DNA of 64,000 bases, taken from positions 36,946-100,945 of the forward strand of contig DMSQ01000074.1 of NCBI GenBank assembly GCA_003457135.1. Reading direction: 5' to 3'. This document shows positions 1 through 8,541 of the stretch, one piece after another. Position 1 is the first letter of the stretch. The number at the start of each line of letters is the position of its first letter. The translations under genes were made by a program, and so were the position numbers. The notes beneath the pieces are model-generated. The model ran no database searches, had not been told where the DNA came from, and saw only the letters and a list, made by a program, of their open reading frames with translations. This stretch comes from Prolixibacteraceae bacterium (GTDB lineage Bacteria > Bacteroidota > Bacteroidia > Bacteroidales > Prolixibacteraceae).

Positions 1-66
1 AGCTCAGTTGGTTAGAGCACCTGACTCATAATCAGGGAGTCACTGGTTCAAGCCCAGTTGGGCCCA
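1..66 (+). tRNA. tRNA with CAU anticodon (Ile2 or Met), 5' end cut by the window edge
   Basis: The D arm, anticodon arm and T arm fold cleanly. The anticodon stem (20-24 with 32-36) encloses loop CTCATAA with CAT at 27-29. The T stem is 42-46 with 54-58 around TTCAAGC. The 3' acceptor strand TGGGCCC (59-65) and discriminator A (66) are present, but the matching 5' strand lies before the window. A CAU anticodon can be elongator Met or the lysidine-modified Ile2; the T-arm resembles Ile2, but this cannot be settled without the whole molecule. CCA is not encoded. Confidence 0.9.
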
Positions 67-160
67 CTTGAAAATCAAGCAGTTACGAGAGATCGCAACT
101 GCTTTTTTATTTTGAGCTAGGTTTTGATGGATTAGGTTCGTTCAAAATCAAAAATCCTAT

Positions 161-190
161 CAAAATGATCACAAAATTTTAATCGATATA
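161..190 (+). repeat. 30-bp degenerate direct repeat, left copy
   Basis: Matches 1191-1220 in 24 of 30 positions. The two copies lie about 1 kb apart in the same orientation on either side of the orphan gene at 317-1150. Possible scar of an inserted or excised element; the core CAAAATGATCAC is a variant of the CAAATTGACCAC found at 1191 and 5072. Confidence 0.4.
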
Positions 191-316
191 TTGTCAGATG
201 TTTTTCCGGATTTTAATAATTCATCGCACGGTACGCAACCTTTGTTAGTTTATGTTCATCCTATAAATAATAAATCCTGTTTTTTTTAATAACTACAAGA
301 CTGGAATCTTCCAAAT

Positions 317-1150
317 ATGGAAGGAAAGGGTCTTATTGCAGGGACAGAAACGCATAAACTTACAGGTATTATAACCGATAAACAGCCTAATCTTGATTTC
401 AGTAAGTTAGATGCGCTGTTTGGCAATCTGACAACAAAAGTGATACCCGATACCTGGTTCAGCAATAACCAGGAAAAGGACAAGCCATACATCGGAATAA
501 TAAAAGTGGGTACAGATCAAATATATACCTACGGTAATTATAATAGTTGGGCCATTTGTACTTACCGATTGGGAACTTTCAGTGTAAGAGAGGAAGATTT
601 GTGGTCAACACCTGGTGGGAAATACGCTCCTCCATACTACTACAGCAATGCTTATCCGCCGCGTATGTTTTTAGCTGACGATATGATTTATCTTTTGGGT
701 GCAGGACATAGTAAAATTGGGTATTGTGATTGTATAATTTATGAAGATAAAAGGCATATTTTTAACTATCATCTTTATTTTCCAGATTTTAATCCTTTAG
801 ATATTACCTATTTGCCAACAATGAGGGCTTTTTTCGTTTTGTCCGGCAAATCTGTTTGGGGGGCATTTAAGTTCAGGGATCCAGAACAGCAATATATGGA
901 ACGATACATTGATTATAAAATACCAACTGAGGCAACATCAATATTCTGGAAAGGAAACAATGTGATTACCATCGGAAATGGACTGTCGGTTTATTTACCT
1001 TCTGAAAACGAACTTAAACTTGTGAAGGACTATCCCGGAATTTCCGGAAAGTGCTGTAAAAAGGAAGGAAGTATTTTAATTGTCGCCAATATGCAGGGTC
1101 TGTTCAACTATGATATCTCCGATCTGGAAAATATTAAACTCATTCCATAA
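317..1150 (+). CDS. hypothetical protein, possibly N-terminally truncated
   Basis: A 277-residue protein of no family I recognise. It has no signal peptide, membrane segment or lipobox at the chosen ATG. The frame is open upstream only to the TAA at 290-292. The C-terminal half alternates short beta-type stretches and turns (around residues 130-275, ending with a NYDISDLENIKLIP tail), as in a beta-propeller or surface repeat fold. The abrupt, signal-less beginning suggests that it could be the back half of a longer secreted protein. It stands alone between a tRNA and remnant-like repeats, in AT-rich sequence like the kinase-NUDIX pair downstream. Function unknown. Confidence 0.55.
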   Translation: MEGKGLIAGTETHKLTGIITDKQPNLDFSKLDALFGNLTTKVIPDTWFSNNQEKDKPYIGIIKVGTDQIYTYGNYNSWAICTYRLGTFSVREEDLWSTPGGKYAPPYYYSNAYPPRMFLADDMIYLLGAGHSKIGYCDCIIYEDKRHIFNYHLYFPDFNPLDITYLPTMRAFFVLSGKSVWGAFKFRDPEQQYMERYIDYKIPTEATSIFWKGNNVITIGNGLSVYLPSENELKLVKDYPGISGKCCKKEGSILIVANMQGLFNYDISDLENIKLIP

Positions 1151-1190
1151 ATCGTACTATTCGGTCGAACTGACCATCCCTGTGCCAATC

Positions 1191-1220
1191 CAAATTGACC
1201 ACAAAATCTTAATCGGTTCA
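1191..1220 (+). repeat. 30-bp degenerate direct repeat, right copy, with CAAATTGACCAC core
   Basis: Right copy of the repeat at 161-190. Its first 12 bases, CAAATTGACCAC, recur exactly at 5072-5083 beyond the accessory block. Another related string, GAACTGACCATCC, lies about 25 bp before it (around 1167). Clusters of such tgaccac motifs are seen at ends of IS21-type elements, so this may be an eroded end; no transposase gene is present. Confidence 0.4.
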
Positions 1221-1436
1221 TCTTGTGATTTTAGGGTCGGTGGGAGTTTCCACCATTTTTAAAAGTTTTTTCCAGCTTCAAAATGGGATTTGTACGGGAT
1301 AAAAATATTCGTGATAGGATATTGACTGAATTTAAAATAGTCCATATATTTATATGGATTAAAAAAAAAGTATGGCAAAGAACGATCAATACCATAGCGA
1401 ATTCAGTACATCGCGGCTGGTATCGGAGTCAGCATA

Positions 1437-2876
1437 TTGACCGCGGCGATGCTCATCCTGGCATTTCATCCATACAACTTCTGGTTCCTGGCATTTTTTG
1501 CCCTTGTTCCAATGCTGATTGCCCAGCATCATATACTGCCTCGTAAATGGTCCGGACTTGCTCCCGCAGTGGGCGTCGGAGGATGGCTTTTTGTATTCCT
1601 GACTGCTATGTTCGGGAATAATCCAGCCGGGCAAGTCATTCAAATTGTTGTGGTTGTAATTATCATCATACAAGTGTTTACAGTGCCTGGCGTCCGGCGT
1701 TTTCACGAACATACCGGCTATCGGTGGTTCGTGTTGCAGGGCATCGCCGACTGGATTGGCTTTGAGATGGTCCGCAGTTTCATTCCGCCAATCAACACGC
1801 ACGCCTTTATTGCCCAGACCATGTACACCCAGCCCTGGATGCTTCAACCCATTTCCATCTTCAGCATTTATGGTTTGGGAATTGTGCTGATGCTCGTCAA
1901 CTTTGCACTTGCAAAGGGTGCGCTTGTTTACTTTGATGGAAAAGGACGACTGAAAGAGTTGCCGCATGATAAAACGCAGTCGGCCATTCACTGGCTAGCA
2001 ACAGCAGGAATTGTACTTGTAATTTGGATTGGAATCTCGTTGACAATTCTATCAAATGCACCGAAAGACTCTCCTACCATCCGTGTTGCGGCCATTCAGC
2101 ACAACTATCCGCGCCCCGGACATCTGGATACCCCTGAATCTCAGCTCATCCGCCTGCAAGCCTTGAAAGAACAAGCGCTTTCTGCCTCGCGGCAAGGAGT
2201 GCAACTGATCGTCATGCCCGAACTGGGCCTGGGATTCGACCCGCAAGAGGAACACTCTGCAGAACTTATATCATTAGCGGCTGAGACAAATGCCTATCTG
2301 CTCATTGGATATGGTGTTAACGACCCGCGTGGCTGGCGCAACGAAATGGTGATGCTCACTCCGGAAGGAAAATTCCTCGATGTCTATGGGAAGAACCATC
2401 CCACTTCACCCGGCGAACCGCCCATCGTCACATCTGGCAAGTACCCTGTTTATGATACAGAACTTGGCCGGTTGGCGACCATTATCTGTAATGATGTTCA
2501 TTGGACAAATACCTCGCGCATTTTTGCGCGTAAAGGCGCACAGTTAATCGCCGTACCAACGCTTGAAGGACCGGGCATTGCGCTCGAACAAGTCGCCCAA
2601 AGCATACTGCGGGCAGTTGAAAATCGTGTTGCAGTGGTCAAAACCGATGTAGCTTATGCAGCGGCTATCATTGATCCTTATGGACACATTATCGCCCTGC
2701 GCAACGCATCGCCAAATGGTGCGGCATTTGCCCTTGTTGACAACGTTCCGCTCGGAACCACGACCACGCTTTACAGCAGACTCGGCGATTGGCCAGGCTG
2801 GTTAAGTTTAGCAGGATTTATCTTTTTTGTCGTGTTTCAGGCGATGAACAAGCGACAGCAAAAAGCTCAGAGTTAA
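1437..2876 (+). CDS. apolipoprotein N-acyltransferase-like membrane protein with nitrilase domain
   Basis: The N-terminal ~200 residues are several hydrophobic segments; the C-terminal ~270 residues form a carbon-nitrogen hydrolase (nitrilase) domain, as in Lnt. The catalytic triad is visible: Glu in VMPELGLG, Lys in YGKNHPTSP and Cys in IICNDVHW. Lnt transfers an acyl chain to the N-terminal cysteine of lipoproteins in the inner membrane; whether this divergent copy does so is unproven. The start used here is a TTG. The better initiation is ATG 1372 (MAKNDQYHS), whose frame hits TGA at 1438-1440; one missing base near 1398 would join it to the hydrophobic stretch beginning RIQYIAAG. The coding strand is clearly more GC-rich than its AT-rich neighbours, suggesting transfer. 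Confidence 0.7.
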   Translation: MTAAMLILAFHPYNFWFLAFFALVPMLIAQHHILPRKWSGLAPAVGVGGWLFVFLTAMFGNNPAGQVIQIVVVVIIIIQVFTVPGVRRFHEHTGYRWFVLQGIADWIGFEMVRSFIPPINTHAFIAQTMYTQPWMLQPISIFSIYGLGIVLMLVNFALAKGALVYFDGKGRLKELPHDKTQSAIHWLATAGIVLVIWIGISLTILSNAPKDSPTIRVAAIQHNYPRPGHLDTPESQLIRLQALKEQALSASRQGVQLIVMPELGLGFDPQEEHSAELISLAAETNAYLLIGYGVNDPRGWRNEMVMLTPEGKFLDVYGKNHPTSPGEPPIVTSGKYPVYDTELGRLATIICNDVHWTNTSRIFARKGAQLIAVPTLEGPGIALEQVAQSILRAVENRVAVVKTDVAYAAAIIDPYGHIIALRNASPNGAAFALVDNVPLGTTTTLYSRLGDWPGWLSLAGFIFFVVFQAMNKRQQKAQS

Positions 2877-2984
2877 TCAGTAACTTCGTATAGTTTGTGT
2901 AAGGAGACCAAACAAAAAATAATTCTGTTATCTCGGTGCTTACAGGCTGTTTCGAAGAGTTATCTAAAATTAAAAATAATAACC

Positions 2985-3512
2985 ATGAGACAAGATTTTT
3001 TTAAGCTGTCAAAAAAAGAAATAAAGGGATTAATGATATACTATTTCATTATTCTTATTATTAGTATTGTCATAATTATTCCTTCTATTCTTTTCGAAAG
3101 CATTAAACATCAATTTAGTTTTGAGATATCAATATCTGTAATTTCTATTATCGGAGGTATTGGGACAGCTTTATGTGGCAGCGCAATATTTTATTTACGT
3201 AAACTGTACAAGTCTAGTATCAATACTAATTCTGAAGGATCGGTTACAATCGTTGAACAAATAAATGATATGGGATACTATGCATACTTTTTTCTTCGTC
3301 CTTGGTTTGCAATAGCATTCGCAATTTTACTTCATTTAGTATTAAAATCGGGAATACACATTATAACTGTACCCGAAACTCAGCTAAGCGAAGGATTTAT
3401 TTATTTGAGTTTGATACTGTCATTTTTTGCTGGCTTTTCGGCAGGTGATGCGATTACATTATTAGAAAGTAAAGGAAAAGATTTTGTTGAAAAAGCATTT
3501 AATAATTTTTGA
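2985..3512 (+). CDS. four-helix membrane protein, partner of kinase-NUDIX fusion
   Basis: A 175-residue protein with four hydrophobic segments: about residues 17-37, 47-72, 100-122 and 131-155. It has a short charged cytoplasmic head and a soluble loop between helices 2 and 3. The ATG at 2985 is preferred over an upstream TTG because it gives a normal membrane-protein N terminus. Its TGA is one base before the ATG of the kinase-NUDIX gene, so the two are very probably co-translated. I recognise no named family. A small multi-pass protein beside a nucleotide-handling enzyme resembles the membrane effectors of conflict systems, but that is inference. Base composition is markedly AT-rich. Confidence 0.65.
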   Translation: MRQDFFKLSKKEIKGLMIYYFIILIISIVIIIPSILFESIKHQFSFEISISVISIIGGIGTALCGSAIFYLRKLYKSSINTNSEGSVTIVEQINDMGYYAYFFLRPWFAIAFAILLHLVLKSGIHIITVPETQLSEGFIYLSLILSFFAGFSAGDAITLLESKGKDFVEKAFNNF

Positions 3513-3513
3513 T

Positions 3514-4908
3514 ATGGACACATTAAATAAAAAAGATAAAATTAAAGAATTAGAGAAGCTTGCTTCTGAAGTCTTGAAATTTAAGGAAGAAAGAGCTTTA
3601 AGAAGTCCATTATTAATTGAATTTTGCGGTAGTCCTAAATCTGGGAAATCTACAATAATTACAGCGCTGAATATTTTTCTAAAAAGAAATGGGTTCCAAA
3701 CAGTTGTATTAACGGAAAGGGCAGGTGTTTGCCCTGTAAGTAATAAAAGACATCCATTTTTTAATATTTGGACATTAACATCAGCAATTGCAGAAACGAT
3801 TCAACATCTCGATCAGAGTCCTGAGAAACAGAATAAAGTTGATATTATAATTGCTGACCGCGGAATTTTTGATGCTTTATGTTGGTTCAATTGGTTAAGA
3901 AATCCAGAAATAGAAAAACCCCATGTTGATGAAAAAACATTTGAGACATTAAAAGATTTCTGTTTAATGGAAATGTGGAGAAGACGTTTAGATTTAATTT
4001 ATGTATTTAAAGTTTCTCCAAAAACCTCAATTGATAGGGAATATGCCAATCTACTTACTGAGAAAAGAGGTTCAATAATGAATGAAGATGTTTTGAAAGG
4101 ATTTAATGAATCCATTGATAATACTGTTAAAAATTATGGAAAAAAATTTAGAAAGCTGACTGAAATTATCACCGACACTCCTGATCTTAATAATAACCCT
4201 AATGCTGTAAGTTATGAGGTAACTTCATCAGTATTAAATATTCTTAAGGAAATACTGATTGAAAGAATAGGGTATTTTAATGAAAATATAAAAAATGAAT
4301 TAAAGGTTGGTGTAAATAATGTTTCGAAAATTGAGAATTTTCAAATTGAATTTGACAGAAGAGATAAAATTGAAAAAAGCAAAAATATACAACCAATAGC
4401 AATTGCAGTTATTACTAATGCAAAAAGAAACAAAGTTCTTGTTGTTAAAAAAAGTGCCAAAAGAACGTTATCAGATTCTCCAGAAAGTGACAGACTGTTA
4501 TTGTACATAGGAGGTCACGTAAGAGAGGAAGATAAAGACGAAGATGGTAATACAATAAAAACAATTGGAAAAACATTAGAAAGGGAAATTGAGGAGGAAA
4601 TTGGAGAAAAAATTGCCATTGACAGTCCAAACTTCTTTCTTATTTATGGTAATGATAATCCCAAGAGTGAAAAGCATTTGGCATTTTGTTACGTAATTGA
4701 AATGGATTTAGAAGATAAAAGATTCAAACTTACGTCAGAAGAATTTATTATGAAAACTGGGACATCGAAAAGTGGACAAATTTTGCAAATAAGTGATATT
4801 GTTTCTGGCAACTATAAACTTGAATCTTGGAGTATAAAAATATTGAAGGAGGTTTTCAAGAAAGATGTGTCTAAAAAATTTACTTTGTTTGATCCGCAAG
4901 AAGATTGA
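3514..4908 (+). CDS. P-loop nucleotide kinase-like / NUDIX hydrolase fusion protein
   Basis: A 464-residue two-domain protein. The N-terminal half (about 25-250) has a Walker A loop GSPKSGKST and a downstream ADRGIFDAL segment like the DR motif of thymidylate/deoxynucleoside kinases. The C-terminal part (from about 290) is a NUDIX domain. It opens PIAIAVITN; the box begins GGHVREED and ends REIEEEIGE, with an insert lengthening the middle. NUDIX enzymes cleave nucleoside diphosphates linked to another group; the kinase half would bind NTP. I know no standard housekeeping enzyme with this order. It is translated immediately after the four-helix membrane protein, and the pair is AT-rich and bracketed by repeats, indicating an accessory cassette. 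Confidence 0.7.
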   Translation: MDTLNKKDKIKELEKLASEVLKFKEERALRSPLLIEFCGSPKSGKSTIITALNIFLKRNGFQTVVLTERAGVCPVSNKRHPFFNIWTLTSAIAETIQHLDQSPEKQNKVDIIIADRGIFDALCWFNWLRNPEIEKPHVDEKTFETLKDFCLMEMWRRRLDLIYVFKVSPKTSIDREYANLLTEKRGSIMNEDVLKGFNESIDNTVKNYGKKFRKLTEIITDTPDLNNNPNAVSYEVTSSVLNILKEILIERIGYFNENIKNELKVGVNNVSKIENFQIEFDRRDKIEKSKNIQPIAIAVITNAKRNKVLVVKKSAKRTLSDSPESDRLLLYIGGHVREEDKDEDGNTIKTIGKTLEREIEEEIGEKIAIDSPNFFLIYGNDNPKSEKHLAFCYVIEMDLEDKRFKLTSEEFIMKTGTSKSGQILQISDIVSGNYKLESWSIKILKEVFKKDVSKKFTLFDPQED

Positions 4909-5071
4909 CAGGAATGATAGAAAATATCTTATTGAAATTTGAAAATTCGACATAGTCTGACAATTAGATTTGGCATTTTTTTTATTCTCTTAATTTTGAA
5001 TTTAAAGTAAACTTGAGAAGAGTTCAAGCAAGGACTCAGAATCACCAGAGAAGGGACCGTTAGTCTTCGAT

Positions 5072-5083
5072 CAAATTGACCAC
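5072..5083 (+). repeat. CAAATTGACCAC repeat, right flank of accessory block
   Basis: Exact 12-base match to 1191-1202 in the same orientation. The two copies enclose the Lnt-like gene and the membrane/kinase-NUDIX pair (a span of about 3.9 kb). The following bases run into a tgaccacctctgg-like string typical of transposon ends. Short, so coincidence is possible. Confidence 0.35.
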
Positions 5084-5119
5084 CTCTGGATTGCTCCAAT
5101 GATGGATTTCGTTTATAAA

Positions 5120-5160
5120 TAAATAGCCTCAACATTAGAATAAGATGTTGAGGCTATTTA
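5120..5160 (-). terminator. 16-bp perfect hairpin, terminator between convergent genes
   Basis: Arms 5120-5135 and 5145-5160 are perfectly complementary (TAAATAGCCTCAACAT) around a 9-base loop. It sits between the convergent ends of the kinase-NUDIX gene and the dipeptidyl peptidase gene and can serve both. Confidence 0.8.
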
Positions 5161-5184
5161 TTAGGTGAGAGAAGCACGAACCTA

Positions 5185-7329
5185 TTATCTTGAAATCTTC
5201 ATTTCGTTGAGTAAATAACCAGCTCCGCCGAATTTATCCATGATGAAGAGGGTGTAGCGTATGTCAACATTGATACAACGCTGCAGGGCAGGTTCAAAAA
5301 TAATGTCTCCGCTCATGGATTCCCAGTTGCCGTCGAAGGCTGTCCCAATCAGTTCTCCTTTGCCATTCAATACCGGACTGCCCGAATTACCGCCGGTAAT
5401 ATCGTTGTTGGTAAGGAAAGCGACTGGCATCCGGCCATCCTTTAACGCGTACTGTCCGAAATCTTTGGCATGGTACAGTTCTTTCAGCTTATCCGGAACT
5501 ATAAATTCCCAGTTATTCGGATCCTCTTTCTGCATGACACCATCGAGGGTCGTTACATAATCGTAGATCACGCCATCTTTAGGGGAGTAATTCAATACTT
5601 TACCGTACGTCAAACGCATCGAGAAGTTTGCATCAGGGTACATGGCCTGTCCGGCTTTCATCTCCAGCATCCCTGCAATATACAGTTTTTGTCCTTGAGC
5701 ATACAAAGTACGATACGGTTCAAGTTCCTTGTTGTATTTCGTTATAGCTTCGGAGATATTCTTCCCTGCCACGAACGCCGGATCATTTTCAATCTCTTTT
5801 TTATCGCCTGAAAGAGCCGCTTTAAGTTTTCCTTCAGAAACGAATATCGATTGGCTGAACATGGCCTCCACAAAAGCATCAATGTTGCCCTGATAATTTG
5901 CATCAATGGTTTTATAGAAATCCGGCAGCTCAGTTGCAGGTACTTTCTCTTTGAAAAGAGTCATCATTGCTTTGGCCATTTTCTTGTCGGTAGCCACATT
6001 GTAATCCTTGTAAAAATCGGTAGGACTTGCAGAGAAATTTCGTCTGCCACCTCTTTCATCCCTCGGTTCCAGATCAGGTTTTGGGCCAAAACGAAGCGCC
6101 GCTGAGGTTAGTTCGATCGAATTAAGGGCTTCAGTTAAATATTTCAGAGTAAATTGTAGTTTAGCCCTTCCATCAATCGCCGACTTTACATCGGCCAATG
6201 CCCGTCCATATTTTTCAATTCTTGCAGGATCGGCTGCCACCCATTCGGTGAAGTTCTTTTCTTCAGCAGCCCTTCTTTCGTAAACTTTTAGCTTAGCAAA
6301 GGTCTCGTTCATGCCAATCGCTTTTTTCCATGAATTTGACGATCCGGCAAATTTGCTGGAATACATTAACCTGATTTTTGGATCAGCCACCATATCAGTC
6401 ATTAATATTTTCTGGCGGACTCCCCGAACAAGAATTGTAGTTGTATTGTTTATCTCGCTGGTCTCCTTCACTTCATAGGAGGTCATGAAACGGTTGGTTC
6501 TTCCCGGATATCCGATGATCATCGCCGGATCGTTCTGCTTCACCCCTTTCAAGGAAATGGTCAGGAATTTTTTGGGTTGATAAGGAACATTGTCCTTCGA
6601 ATATTCTGAAGGATTATTGTCTTTATCGGCATAAATACGGAACATACTGAAATCTCCGGTATGACGCGGCCACATCCAGTTGTCGGTATCATAACCAAAT
6701 TTTCCGATTGATGAAGGCGGCGCACCAACAAAACGGATATCATTGTATGTTTTAGAGATTATCAGATAATATTGGTTGTCGCCGAAGAAAGAAACTACCC
6801 TGCCTCTAAGGTATTTATTCTCACCAATTGCTTTGGTTGTCAGTTGACTGGATATCGTTCTTAGGGCATCCTCTTTGGCTTTTGGTTCAGGTGCAGCAAC
6901 TAAAGCTTCTGTTACCGCTTTGGTTACATCTTCAAACCGGTCAAGAAAAGTGACTGTCAGGCCTTTGGCCGGAATTTCTTCATCATGGTTCATTGCCCAG
7001 AATCCGTCCTGGAGGTAGTTGTGATCAACGGAACTCAACTTTTGAATAGTCCCGTAACCGCAATGGTGATTGGTTAAAACAAGCCCGTCTTTGGATATTA
7101 TTTCTGCGGTACAACCACCGCCAAATTGGAGTACAGCATCTTTTAAACTGGATTTATTGATATCATAAATATCTTTGGCAGAGAGCTTAAACCCCATTGC
7201 CGACATTTGTTTAATATTCAGTTTTTGAATCAGGGGCAGCATCCACATGCCTTCATCTGCTCGCAAAGTGCCAACAGACAAAATGAGGATAGAAAGAACT
7301 AGTAATACGAATTTTCTAAGGTTCATCAT
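5185..7329 (-). CDS. S46 family dipeptidyl peptidase (DPP7-like)
   Basis: A 714-residue periplasmic serine peptidase that removes dipeptides from the N termini of peptides, feeding amino-acid use in Bacteroidota. The start at the paired ATGs (7329/7326) gives a normal signal peptide ending near LRADEG. The chymotrypsin-like triad is visible: His in LTNHHCGYG (about residue 89), Asp in the DNWMWPRHTGDF region, and Ser in GGNSGSPV. The residue 18 after the catalytic Ser is Gly (AFDGNWE). The family literature gives Gly at this place for DPP7, which prefers hydrophobic residues, and Arg for DPP11, which prefers Asp/Glu; the call is therefore DPP7-like. Length is normal. The gene is monocistronic with a strong terminator. 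Confidence 0.93.
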   Translation of the reverse strand: MMNLRKFVLLVLSILILSVGTLRADEGMWMLPLIQKLNIKQMSAMGFKLSAKDIYDINKSSLKDAVLQFGGGCTAEIISKDGLVLTNHHCGYGTIQKLSSVDHNYLQDGFWAMNHDEEIPAKGLTVTFLDRFEDVTKAVTEALVAAPEPKAKEDALRTISSQLTTKAIGENKYLRGRVVSFFGDNQYYLIISKTYNDIRFVGAPPSSIGKFGYDTDNWMWPRHTGDFSMFRIYADKDNNPSEYSKDNVPYQPKKFLTISLKGVKQNDPAMIIGYPGRTNRFMTSYEVKETSEINNTTTILVRGVRQKILMTDMVADPKIRLMYSSKFAGSSNSWKKAIGMNETFAKLKVYERRAAEEKNFTEWVAADPARIEKYGRALADVKSAIDGRAKLQFTLKYLTEALNSIELTSAALRFGPKPDLEPRDERGGRRNFSASPTDFYKDYNVATDKKMAKAMMTLFKEKVPATELPDFYKTIDANYQGNIDAFVEAMFSQSIFVSEGKLKAALSGDKKEIENDPAFVAGKNISEAITKYNKELEPYRTLYAQGQKLYIAGMLEMKAGQAMYPDANFSMRLTYGKVLNYSPKDGVIYDYVTTLDGVMQKEDPNNWEFIVPDKLKELYHAKDFGQYALKDGRMPVAFLTNNDITGGNSGSPVLNGKGELIGTAFDGNWESMSGDIIFEPALQRCINVDIRYTLFIMDKFGGAGYLLNEMKISR

Positions 7330-7462
7330 GTTTAATTTTGATTTAGTTAAGCTTAAAGAAAATGAATCGGCCAATATTACCAAAAAAGCGGACAGATAAA
7401 AATGATTTCAATTCATCATCCAGAAGCTTTTTATAACAAAGGATTGAGAATGATCAGTAAAA

Positions 7463-7485
7463 AACCCGGATTAAAAACCCGGGTT
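7463..7485 (-). terminator. rho-independent terminator of the isomerase-like gene
   Basis: Stem AACCCGG (7463-7469) with CCGGGTT (7479-7485). Read on the minus strand it is followed by a short T run, placed 24 bases after the stop of the sugar isomerase-like gene. Confidence 0.65.
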
Positions 7486-7508
7486 CTGGCAATGAAAGCT
7501 CATGTATA

Positions 7509-8417
7509 TTATACCAAAATTTTAGTAGTCAGGTTATTGATGCTTATTTCCAAAGCTTCAAAAGGTTTTCCGTTACCCTGGTTGTCATCTTCTACAAATG
7601 TATATTTCGTTCCTGCAACTTCTTTTGAAGCCAGAATCTTCTTGAAGTCAATAACACCCGCTCCAACACTACAAATATCATCTTTAATCACATCAAAGAA
7701 TGGAGCTTGGTTGGTTAGCATATCTTTAAAGTGTAAAAGCTGGAACCTGCCGGGGTATTTATTGAACATCGCCACTGGATCCTGTCCTGCTTTGGCTGCC
7801 CAGAAAAGATCTAACTCCATCGTTATCAGGCTGGCATCCATTTCAGGCAAAAATATATCGTAGTAAGGTATTATTCCATCAATATTGGCAAACTCGAAGT
7901 TATGATTGTGATATCCAAACTGAATTCCAACCTCTTTCATAATTTCACCAACCTTATTCCAGTCACCTATCATTTTTTTATATGTTTCAACGTTGCGGTC
8001 CACTTCATTAACCCAAGGTTGAATACAATATTTTACGCCCAGGGCAGCATGCGAATCTGCCATAATTTTTGCATTTTCAACAGTAATGCCTGCCGACTCA
8101 ACCGCAGCATGACTACTGATAATATCCATGCCCAAATCATTTACAATTTTTTTGAATTCTACCGGAGAATAGTCATAAAACTTTCCATTTGAATAACTTG
8201 CCAGTTCCAGATTTTTATATCCAAGGTCTGATAACTTTTTTAATGATCCTAAAACATCTGCACCCATGGCATCACGAATGGTATAAAGTTGTAATCCAAC
8301 ACCAAAGCTTTTTCTGTCAGTAGCAGTTTTACACCCGGCGGTACCGAGTAACATCATGCTGATCGATCCTGCGGCTGAAATTTTAAGGAAGTCTCTTCTG
8401 TTTTGTAAGGTTTTCAT
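7509..8417 (-). CDS. sugar phosphate isomerase/epimerase-like TIM-barrel protein, exported
   Basis: A 302-residue xylose-isomerase-type TIM barrel (AP endonuclease 2 superfamily). The N terminus has a twin-arginine signal (NRRDFLKIS) followed by a hydrophobic stretch and a possible lipobox Cys (LLGTAGC), so the protein is likely exported folded and lipid-anchored. Metal-ligand-type residues occur in YHNHNFEF, MELDLFWA and LLHFKDM. Such proteins in Bacteroidota act on or bind sugars; the substrate cannot be told. It is transcribed alone, in the same direction as the peptidase gene after it, but separated by a terminator. Confidence 0.85.
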   Translation of the reverse strand: MKTLQNRRDFLKISAAGSISMMLLGTAGCKTATDRKSFGVGLQLYTIRDAMGADVLGSLKKLSDLGYKNLELASYSNGKFYDYSPVEFKKIVNDLGMDIISSHAAVESAGITVENAKIMADSHAALGVKYCIQPWVNEVDRNVETYKKMIGDWNKVGEIMKEVGIQFGYHNHNFEFANIDGIIPYYDIFLPEMDASLITMELDLFWAAKAGQDPVAMFNKYPGRFQLLHFKDMLTNQAPFFDVIKDDICSVGAGVIDFKKILASKEVAGTKYTFVEDDNQGNGKPFEALEISINNLTTKILV

Positions 8418-8541
8418 AATCTTTATTTTTTTAGTTGGAATAAATTTATTTTCAAGAGGCTAAATATAATACAAAGCATTTATTTACGAATCACTTTTCA
8501 CAATACTTCGTTCAATTCATTTCTATACTTCCTTTCCACTA

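Noticed and set aside
1386..1991. Long antisense open frame (201 codons) opposite the Lnt-like gene
   Set aside because: It mirrors a better-supported gene with nitrilase motifs and shows no domain of its own.
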